Below, one piece after another: positions 55,660-64,000 of a stretch of 64,000 nt of DNA. Positions within the stretch are counted from its first letter, which is position 1. Each line of letters begins with the position of its first letter. Source of the stretch: Moniliella sp. 'wahieum' (taxonomy: Eukaryota > Basidiomycota > Moniliellomycetes > Moniliellales > Moniliellaceae); the NCBI GenBank assembly GCA_003971905.1, contig RSEE01000049.1, positions 372,001 through 436,000 on the forward strand, in the 5' to 3' direction. The notes beneath the pieces were generated by a model, which did no database searches, was not told the DNA's origin, and saw only the letters and a program-made list of their open reading frames with translations. The position numbers and the translations under genes are program-made.

Positions 55660-56130
55660 GGGTACGATCGTGTGTGTCGCCGCCGCCATCCAGGTCGTGG
55701 TCCAGGTCGTGGTCCGATCGTCCAGGCGCTGCTGGCCTTTCAGCCCCGCTGTGGGACAGGTGGTGCAGCGGACCGGAATTGCAATGGCGGAACTCGGAAG
55801 CCGCCTGCGTCCTATCTAGGGAGCCGCTTACCAATATATACACGCTTTCCTTTCTATACGCGTGCACCAAGCCAGGCCATGTCGATGCCATGGGGGGACG
55901 GCCTGGTGGGATCGCAGCCTCGCCTATCTGGTCTGTTTCGGGAAGGGCAAAGCGTGGGAGGCGAAGCTGACTCAACCTGAGCGCTCAATATTCAATCAAG
56001 ACATCTAACTAGTAACTCGAGACCAGGAGGGTGCTCGTCGCTCTGGTCGCGAACTTAGGACGCGAACCAGACACGCACGGCAACTTGGGGATCCATCCAC
56101 ATACGATCATGGATGGCTAATAGGGCACGC
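55660..56130. other. Intergenic region between GUP1 start and NUP98-96 end
   Basis: No gene recognised. GUP1 transcription starts here; the NUP98-96 gene ends at the far side. It includes CAGGTCGTGGTCCAGGTCGTGG (about 55692-55713), a short direct repeat. Confidence 0.55.
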
Positions 56131-59100
56131 TTAGGCCAGCGCCCCTACCAGCAGCGAACAGTAGTCGTTCGCCGCGGTCAACACCGCGTCGACACTGGGC
56201 GTAGGCTGGTGCTGCTCGACGGTGGCTGCGCCATCGAGGGCAGAAGCCGCCGCCAAGGACCAACTGGGGTCCACCTCGCCATCGTCGGGACCTTGCTCCC
56301 GTCCGTGCGTGTACCGGAAGAGAGCGCGCGACACAATACCCAACGACGCCATCACTGCCGAGCAAAGGAGAGGTTAGTTGGCCAATTCAAAGTCAAGTAA
56401 GCGAGAGCAAAACGTACTGTCGATTTTCGCCGCGTAGCGCGTCAGGGCACCAGGTGAGTTGTCCTCCTCGGGGGGGAGCAGTACGGTAGGCACCAGCGAC
56501 GCCAGCTCCGAAATCCGCGATGACAGGGCTTGGATGACCGAGTGCGCTGTCGTTGCCTCTTGCCGCCGGAAGGAGTGGAGAGCGGGGTGAGCGACTGGGT
56601 TACTTCGACCCAATCAAGGTAAAGCTTGCCCCCCCAAGCCCAACCCGGAACCTTCTCCTCGCCCGCTGCAGCTCCCACTTCAAGAAGGAACGGGTCAAAC
56701 AGTTTCTTGAGCAAGTTCCGGTCGCCGCGCACAACGATCTCTGGGGCCAAATCACGCACCGCCACCGCATGAGCTTGCGCCAGATCGCGGGCCTCGAGAG
56801 CGTGCTCGTACACCCGCCAGAGATCGTCCTTGCCACGGGCCATAAAGGCACGTGCGAGTGCAAGCCATGACCGAGGCACCTTCAGTGTGGAGACGATAAA
56901 CTCCTCTTGTTCCGAAGTGAGAAGATGAATCGAACGGGCGAGCAAATTTTTGATCGCTTGCGCCCGGCTCTCGGGCAACTCCAAGTACAACAGCACAAAT
57001 GCTGCCCATTGAAGGTGCCCGCCTGCCTCAAGCTGGCTTGCTAGGTCGAGGGTCAAACGATCCGCCTTGGCACTGTTGTGGTCCATCACCACCAACTGCA
57101 GCTCCTCCTCACCCTGCACCACATTCTCCATCGGATCTTCCACCGGCGCCCCCTCGCGATCGGCAAAGTCACGGACACCCAAAACGCGCGAGAGGAGGAG
57201 GTAGAGTTGCCATGAAAGGCGGTAGGATGCCGAGCTGGTGCTGTGTCCCGTAGGAAGAATGGCATCTTCGAGCAAGTAGTCCTGTTCGGTATACACCTTG
57301 AGCAACTGATAGATGGTGTCCTTTGCGTACTTGTTCGATCGAGTTAGCTCCTTGGCTTTGGAAGAAGGGAAGCTCGTCTCATCCGCCAAGTAAGGCGGCA
57401 AAGGCGGGGGTGCAAGCATCGAGGTCACGGCGTCGTCGAATGTGCCTACAGCCTTCTGCAGTGGCTCCTCAGCAAGCGTACCATACCAAAGATGAAGGCC
57501 AAAGGCACGCTTCCAGTCAAGCGAGTCGGCCAGATGCATCTCGGCCACTTTATCCCCCGAGGCAGCGCCCCCTGCAGCCTCAGCGAGGGTAACGTTGCCT
57601 GCCAGGAGCTCGTAGAGTTTGCGCATATCCTCACTCAACAGCGAATAAATCCCCTCATCTCTCCACGTGCTGAGCTGGTCCAACACGTCTTCCCTTGTCC
57701 CCTTATCTCCAGGCAGCTGGGCCAGAAGAGTGGCAAGATGAAAGTCGTTGGCCCCCATGGCGGCTAGTGTGGCCTTCTCCACATCATGACTGGTCAGGTG
57801 GGAGAAGATGGCAGCCTCAACCCGTTCCTGGGCTTGGAAGCCACGCGCGTTGGCATCGGCACTAGGAGTGACTGCCGTCTTGAGCCACTGCGACAGGGCA
57901 GCCTTCCGGCGCAGGTCGGTCGCCTGCTGGCGAAGAGCGGGGGGCGCCGTGTCGGGGAGGCCGAGCTCCAAATCATCAAACAAGGCACTTCCCAGACGCC
58001 AAATGTGTGCTTCTTGCCGGTGATCGCCAGTCTCGAAAAGGGAAGCATAGTCGCGAAAGCGCAAATCATTTTGCGGCAGGGCGCGTGGCACCCCATCCTC
58101 AGGAATGAATTCGATCGTCGTGTGTTCCAACTGGGCCGCCAACATTTTGAGAGATAGCTCGTCCTCAGCGGGAGGCAACGTAAGGACTTTCACCTGGGAC
58201 GCCGTCACGATGTCCACATCCTTCTGCGCACCCACCCGAACAAACAGGTTGGGGAACCCGAATCCGGGACGGAAGCTACCCGTAAAAGCAACGACAGGAT
58301 CAGTCCACGTTCCCTCGGCACCAGCGAGGACAGACTTGTCCATCGACGTTTTGATAAACTTGATCCGTGGCTGGGTCGTCAACGTCGACTTGGCCCCAAA
58401 GTTGGCGCGGGCGGTCGAAGGGACCAAGGCAGGAGGGAGACTCCCCTCCCGAACGCTACTCTCACGTACAGAATGACTGCGCACAGAGCCAACAGCTGGA
58501 GCAGGACTTGATGCCACGGGGACAGCCAAAGGTGCAGCCACGGGGGCGGACGAGGTCGTGGGAGGACCATTGCGGAAGACGCTCGATTGGAACAACAATG
58601 TTGGCTCTTCAGCCGGTGTAGCCGACACTTGCCGCCCAACCCGCGGCGGGGGACGTTGCTCGTCCAAATCGCCAAAGAAGCTGGCTTGCATGACCTGCAT
58701 TCTGCGAGGTTCGACATGCATCGCTTCAGCGAAGGAGATAGGTCCTGAAGTAGAAGGCGGGATGATGGCGCTCCTCTTCCTCTTCTTCTAGCTCCTCATC
58801 GTCCATCACATCGTCCTCGCTCTCGGCGGTAGCGGCGCTGGTAAGAGCCTGTGACCGAGCGCCGACAGCCACAGGCTTAGAAAAAGAGTGAGACGGGGCC
58901 GTGTTGTTGTGCGCCGCAGCTTCCTCCTCTGCATCATCGTCCGAATCGTCATCAAGGGCATAGCGGGAGAAGTGCTCCACCTGGAACGACCATGTACCCG
59001 TTTCCGGCTCAAAGCTGACAAACTTTTCACTGCGAGACTGGAGGCGAACAAGATGCTGCTTGTACCGGGGGTGGTTCGGGTCTTTGATCGGCGCCTTGGT

Positions 59101-62100
59101 CGACTTGTCCGTAGCCCAGCAGCGCTCTAGCGAGACGGTGGCTGGCTCGTTGAGACCTGATCCTGGCGGCTGCGAAGGGCCGGGCAAATAGCCCGGAAGC
59201 AGCCCATCATTCGACAGCAAATCATCGTCATCCGGATAGACGATTACCTCTTTCAGTCGAATCAGGACAATCCCTCCGGCAATCTCGTTAAGGTCGTTGA
59301 CAGTTGTCAGGTCAACAGGCTTGTCGAAGTGCACTTCACCAAACCCGGTACGACCGACGACAAAGTTGGACACTGAGGTCAACTCGGCATGCGCCCATGT
59401 CCGCAGCTCCGAGACGGGAGGCCGCATGTAATAACCCAGGGGCAATTCCGACTCAAGCGCGCTCGTGTCGGCGGGGGCAGGGGAGGTGGCATGGGAGCTG
59501 TAGCGGCCGAGAGGCGCGGCAGGGCCGAAGCGGCACGAAGGTTCGGCTCGAAGCGGCGACGCAGAGGCGTGTCGTCCAGACTGGCATTCGAATTAAACGT
59601 GTCGTCGCCAAGCGCCGGTGGCGCGCGATGGCGGACGGACGTTTCGAGCGCAGGGCTAAACAGCCTGGCTGCAGAACCCCCTAGCGGACGGTTGCTTGAG
59701 CGGTCCTCTGCATGAGCAGTGGCGGCGCGGGTACTGCGCAAAGCGCCGATACGGGAGAAGCTCGAGTTGCTGACATCGACCGAGTCGTCCAAGACAAGAC
59801 GCTTGACACTGGGCTTGGGGACAAATGCCTGTGGGGACAACGCTTGCTCATCGCTCAAGCCACGGAAAAGGCTCGGGCCGGCGCTGCTCAGACGGGAGAA
59901 GCTCGTGTTTCCATCGCCCAAAGGCGTGCCTTCCCGACCGCGCGACATGGACAGACCGGGAGTGCTACCCCGCAGGCGCGTGATACTCGTCTGGTTACGG
60001 GGAGACGAGAAGACGCTGGGAACAAGGGGTGGCTTCTTGGCCGACTTGGGCGCCACATTGAATGGAATGACAGGCTGCTTGTTGTTCAGGTCGGCAACCG
60101 AGAGAGAGGAGCCAAAGAGAGCATCAGTACCGTACGGGTTGGACATCAAGCTGGGAGGAGCCTGGGTCTGGGACTGCTGCAACTGGCCAAAGGCCGGGCC
60201 CTGCGAAGTGCCCAAGGTTGATTGTTGGCCAAACAGACCTCCACCAGTCCCTGTGTTGGCCGCACCACCACCCATAGTCGAGGTGCCTAGTCCACCCGTC
60301 TGGCCAAAGCCCGTAGTGCCTCCGGGTTTGCTTCCAAACAGGCCAGTACCGAGACCGGTTGTTGCTGGTTGTTCTGACCAAAGAGTCCTCCGGTGGCAAT
60401 GCCAGTGTTGGCCTGGGTCTGGTTCGTGTTACCGAAGAGGCCGCCACCCGTGGTCCCAAAGCCTGGCTTTGCCGCGCTGGGGTTGGTGTTACCGAACAGT
60501 CCACCTCCCGTGTTGGTTGAGGTAGTAGTATTGCCAAACAGACCACCACCCGTGGCGGGCTTGGCCTGTTGGCCAAAGAGGCCACCACCTGCAGGCTCAG
60601 GGGGCTTGGCACCAAATAGACCTCCCGTCTGGCCAGCAGGCTGAGCTTGGTTGGCAGTATTGGTGTTGCCGAACAAACCCCCACCTGTATTGGCTGTATT
60701 GTTTTGACCGAAGAGACCTCCGCCCGTCGCGCCCGCTTGACCTTGGTTGGCACCAAACGTATTGCCGGTATTGCCAAAGAGGCCGCCTCCAGTCGGGTTC
60801 GTCTGATTGTTGGTGTTGCCAAACAACCCGGTGCCAGTTTGGCCTGTAGCACCAGAGGTGCCCCAAACCCAAAAGCTGGTTTATTGGCTTGGGTATTGTT
60901 GGTGGCTCCAAAGCCGCCGAAGCCAGTGGTGCCCGTCGTCCCCGTGTTGGCGGCAGGAGTGTTCCCAAAGAGCCCCGTTCCAGCGGGCTTATTTGTCCGA
61001 ACAGGCCGCCGCCAGTGTTGCCTGCGCCAAAGGTTGTTTTGCTGTTGTTGAGGTTGCTGACCGAAGCCAAAGCCAGTAGACGGTTGTTGTTGCTGTTGTT
61101 GCTGCATATTTTGCTGGCCAAAAGTGCCACCGCCACCAAACAGTCCACCACCCGTGTTGGTGCCGGTGGCAGTGTTGCCGGTTTGACCAAAACCACCAAA
61201 GCCTGTGCCGGTGCTGGTCCCCGTGTTAGCCGCACCCGTGTTGCCAAAGCCAAACCCGGTCGTGGGTGGTTTAGTCGCACCAAACAACCCCCCGCCTGTA
61301 GCAGGCTGCGTCGTACTGGTCTGACCAAAGAGGCCGGTCCCGGTGGCGGGCTTGGCTTGCTGACCAAAGAGGCCAGTACCCGTATTGCCAGCCGTATTGC
61401 CAGCACCGCCAAATACGCCCCCGCCGGTATTGGCAGTTGTGCCGGTGTTGCCAAACAGGTTGGTCCCAGTGTTGGCCGGATTGCTCTGGCCAAATAGCCC
61501 ACCCGTTGCTGGTTGGTTGGCTTGGCCCATAGTGTTTTGAGCGCCGCCGAAACCACCAAAGCCCGTGGTCGAGGCAGTGCCGGCTGCGCCGGGTGCTCCG
61601 GGGCCCGTCTGGCCCGTCTTGCGGCCCTGTAAATAGTCTTGAACTCGCAGTTCCTCAAGACTGGCTTTTTGGTAAGCGGGCATGCAGGTGATGCTCGTGT
61701 AGACCAGGTTGGAAGGATTTCCGTGGGCGTCTTTCTCTTGGATCTTTGTCGGCTCGTAGGGGGGCGCGAGGGTGCCTGTCGAAGGCACGGGCTGGCTGGA
61801 GGTCGTGCTCATCGCCCCAAACCCGGACGGAGCAGCGGCCGTGTTGCCAAACAGGCCCGTTCCAGCCGGCTTGGCTCCGAAAGCATTGCCGCCTCCAAAA
61901 GTGCTTGTCTGAGGTTGCGCTGCGCCTGGTACATACAAAGAGTCAGTGTGAGTCACACAAGCCGAAAGGCAGGCGACGTACCAAAGCCTCCGAGACCGCC
62001 AGTTGCAGGGGCAGCCGTGCTGGAACCAAATCCGCCAAAGCCGGTGGTTACAGGCTTAGCGGCAGAGCCAAAGAGCCCAGTACGGTTGAGTTGGCGGCCG

Positions 62101-62411
62101 CTGCTGGGCCGCCTGGCCAAAGCCAAAACCAGTGCCAGCGGGGGTTGGGTTCGCTGCGCCAAAGAGGCCGCCAGCGGGAGGGTTGGCAGCAGCGCCAAAG
62201 CCGCCAGTGGCGGGCTGGGCGGGCTGTCCAAAGCCTGGGGAAGGGTCAGCGGCGCAAGCGCGGAAGGGGGGATGAGACGTACCACCAAAGCCGGTCTGTG
62301 CGGGCTGCTGCTGCTGGGGGGCGCACCGAGACGCCGGTGGCGGGCTGCTGCTGCTGCTGGGTGTTGTGGGTTGGCGGCGCCAAAGCCGCCGAAGCCTCCG
62401 CCACCAAACAT
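56131..62411 (-). CDS. NUP98: Nup98-Nup96 nucleoporin precursor
   Basis: Nuclear-pore polyprotein that cuts itself into an FG-repeat Nup98 and a scaffold Nup96. Start at 62411 (MFGGGGFGGFGAANPQ); introns with GTACGT donors at about 62279 and 61982. FG/GLFG repeats fill about 60290-62411. A Gle2-binding (GLEBS) motif lies at 61618-61731 (YTSITCMPAYQKASLEELRV). The autoproteolytic domain (59445-58960) contains YYMRPPVSELRTW and WSFQVEHFSRYALDDD, with the His-Phe-Ser cleavage triad at 58966-58974. After an acidic linker, Nup96 begins near 58720 with FFGDLDEQRPPPRVGRQ and continues as one frame of over 700 codons, including HLTSHDVEKATLAAMGANDF and LYLELPESRAQAIKNLLARS. A last intron near 56360-56416 leads to the stop at 56131. 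At least five frame changes occur in the FG part and at the Nup98/Nup96 junction. The combined gene contrasts with separate NUP100/116/145 in budding yeast. Confidence 0.95.
58966..58974 (-). other. Nup98 autoproteolysis site (His-Phe-Ser)
   Basis: Codons for H158-F159-S160 of the autoproteolytic domain frame. In known Nup98 proteins the Phe-Ser bond is cut by the Ser hydroxyl; the flanking residues VEHFSRY match the family consensus, so cleavage is expected here. Confidence 0.9.
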
Positions 62412-62957
62412 GATGGACGTGGAGGGGAGTGGGGGGGAAGGGGTCCAGGCGCAGGCGGGAGGGAGGGGGGGGGTGCGCTGGGCGGAGGCGGTGGTGGGCG
62501 AGAGCTCGGGAGCAGCGGCGCGCGGCGAGGCTGGCCGCCGCAGGACTCGCTTCCTGCCGCCCGGCCTGTTCCGCACAGCAGCGCCCCACGGGGGGGCACT
62601 GCCGCCAACCCTACTGCGTTGCGATTTTTCTACGCACTGCATTCTGTCGCCCGCTGTCGCCTGCAGGCAGCACAGCGCCTGCCCGCCCTCCGAGCCATCA
62701 CCGGCACATCACACCAGCCTGCGAGGGGGTCTCATGTGCAGGTCACATGTGATGTTGGGACATGATGCATGGCGTCATGCACATGATGGTCCTGTCTCAG
62801 GCTGCTGCTGCTCGGGCCGTTGCCACTGGGCACGCCCGTCCCCCCCCAGCGCTCACTTGCTATATGCCCACGACGCCCCTATCTCGCCCTCCACCGCCAG
62901 CCCCACCCCTACTTGCACGTGCTTCCCACTCGCTTCCGTCCCACCACCGCATCCCAC
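62412..62957. promoter_or_regulatory. Divergent promoter, NUP98-96 / POLD4
   Basis: The two genes start 546 bases apart and point away from each other, so this segment must hold both promoters. It includes a CACATGTGATG word near 62745-62755 and a CATGATGCATGGCGTCATGC word (62760-62779). No TATA-like or defined factor site was identified with confidence. Confidence 0.6.
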
Positions 62958-63848
62958 ATGCCGCCCCCGCGCAAGACGCAGCCTGCCATCCAGCAGATGC
63001 TGTTCCCAGCCGCTCGCCCCACGCACAAGGCCCGATCTGCCTCCGCAGCGCCCAACAGCACCACGGCAAGAGCAAGAGCAAGAGCACGAACACGAACAAA
63101 AGCAAGGTCATGCCCTTGCACCCTCCCCGCCCGCCTCTTCCATTCCCAGTGAGGCAGATCTGACCGATGCGCGCACCTCTCCCGCTCCTCCGCAGGTGGG
63201 GGCCATCAGCAGCGATGCCGACGAGGACGAGGAGGAGTACCCAGATGAGGAGCCAGAAACGAGCAGTGGTGGAACACCTGCCTCTCCTGCCTCTCCTTCC
63301 TCGTCTGGCTCTGTCTCGCTAGCTAAATCGCAGCAGAGCCAACCTGGACGTATTCCCAATGCGCACTCGCCGAAGCGCATGGCGGCGTGGAAACCGTCAG
63401 TTGCCCAATTGCACGATACGGCCAAGTTGCCCGAGCTGCATGGGACGATCCGGCATTCGATGCGTACTGGAACGTAGCCAAGGCCAAGCTACGCTACACG
63501 CAAGTCAAACCTGGTATGCCCCCTACTTTTTGGCCACCTCGCATGCGTTTCCACGACCCGGATCCTAGTTCATGTCGAAGGGGAGAATCGCGTACAGATC
63601 ATGCTGCGAGTGTTTGACCTGGATCCCCAGTGAGCGCCAACCCGCCTCGTCTCTCTATGTGTATTGCTGGCTTGAAGCACTGACTCTTTCTCTAGGTACG
63701 GCCATCAAAAGGCATGACTAGGCTGGCGCGATGGAAGCGGGCTCAAGCGCTAGGGCTCGATCCGCCCGAGGGGGTACGTGCGATGCTGGAAACAAAGCAA
63801 GGCCAGTTGGAGCTGAACCGATCCGTTCTCGAGCGATACTTATTCTAA
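62958..63848 (+). CDS. POLD4: DNA polymerase delta subunit 4 (POLD4/Cdm1)
   Basis: Smallest subunit of replicative DNA polymerase delta, stabilising the complex and helping it bind PCNA. The start at 62958 gives MPPPRKTQPAIQQMLFPAAR, whose QPAIQQMLF segment looks like a PCNA-interacting peptide. An acidic Ser/Pro-rich linker (SSDADEDEEEYPDEEPETS, about 63205-63260) follows in another frame. The conserved part reads AAWKPSVAQLHDTAKLPEL (about 63378-63434), then AWDDPAFDAYWNVAKAKLR, and RVFDLDPQ. An intron (63630-63695, GTGAGC...CTAG) leads to YGPxxGMTRLARWKRAQALG and LDPPEGVRAMLETKQGQLEL, ending RSVLERYLF-stop at 63848, the typical family C-terminus. Three one-base shifts occur, one after the splice site where a C run is short (GGCC for GGCCC). 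Divergent from NUP98-96. Confidence 0.85.
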
Positions 63849-64000
63849 GATCCGTGAATCAATCAATGTTGTAACTGGGCATACATATATGTGAAGGGAA
63901 ACAGAGGTACTTTGCAACGAATAGAGCCAAGCGTCATTCATCATTGGTTCAGCATTTTGGTCCAATCGAACGGTGCCCACAACCCAACAAACGTATCCTG
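63849..64000. other. 3' flank of POLD4
   Basis: No further gene seen before the window ends; AT-richer sequence compatible with a 3' UTR and terminator region. Confidence 0.6.

Noticed and set aside
61639-63477. Plus-strand open frame of 612 codons
   Set aside because: Its first two thirds are antisense to the Nup98 FG region; only the last part (from about 63060) is real and belongs to POLD4 in one of its frames.

Overview
This is nuclear DNA from a fungus, most likely a basidiomycete. The genes carry short spliceosomal introns, usually with a GTACGT donor. Several families are fungal or fungal-type: a PalI/Rim9 sensor, GUP1, a Zn2Cys6 factor and a DUF7702 membrane protein. One gene encodes a fused Nup98-Nup96 precursor rather than the split set of budding yeast. 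Ustilaginomycotina is a guess only; the sequence alone does not fix the lineage.

Layout. 0-3 kb: a CTTTG pentamer repeat, cytochrome b5 (+) and an intron-containing tRNA-Met (-). 4-6 kb: a disordered Ser/Pro-rich protein (-). 9-14.3 kb: a PalI/Rim9-type membrane protein (+), a small unidentified membrane protein (-), an RCC1-repeat protein (+) that runs without a visible start into an adenosine-deaminase-like enzyme (+). 14.8-23.7 kb: a DEAH-box RNA helicase, a SAM methyltransferase, a Zn2Cys6 transcription factor and ARF1 (all +). 26 kb: an NDUFA4/MLRQ-type respiratory subunit (+). 27.8-31.4 kb: a coiled-coil protein with a retrotransposon-Gag-like core and no visible pol or LTR (-). 32.6-35.1 kb: a DUF2156-like aminoacyl-transferase candidate (-). 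37.4-39.4 kb: a GH47 alpha-1,2-mannosidase (-). 41.4-42.9 kb: a two-finger C2H2 factor (-). 42.9-47.7 kb: the longest gene-free stretch, with a long inverted repeat at 46.5 kb. 47.7-63.8 kb: a DUF7702 membrane protein (+), an amino-acid permease (-), GUP1 acyltransferase (-), NUP98-96 (-), and the small subunit of DNA polymerase delta, POLD4/Cdm1 (+), divergent from NUP98-96.

The genes are ordinary housekeeping genes with no operon-like or cluster logic. Most conserved ORFs are broken by single-base shifts, mainly at G, C or T runs, including in genes expected to be essential (ARF1, NUP98-96). I read this as assembly error rather than pseudogenisation, and most gene spans below therefore cross two or three reading frames.

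The intergenic DNA is distinctive. It is built from a few short words (TGAACGTTGA, ATGCATC, ACTAGTGACTAGT, GCTTGAA, CCAACGT) that recur between genes and that I did not notice inside exons. The most interesting candidates are the Gag-like gene, the RCC1-deaminase fusion, the free-standing DUF2156 protein, the inverted repeat at 46.5 kb and these word families.
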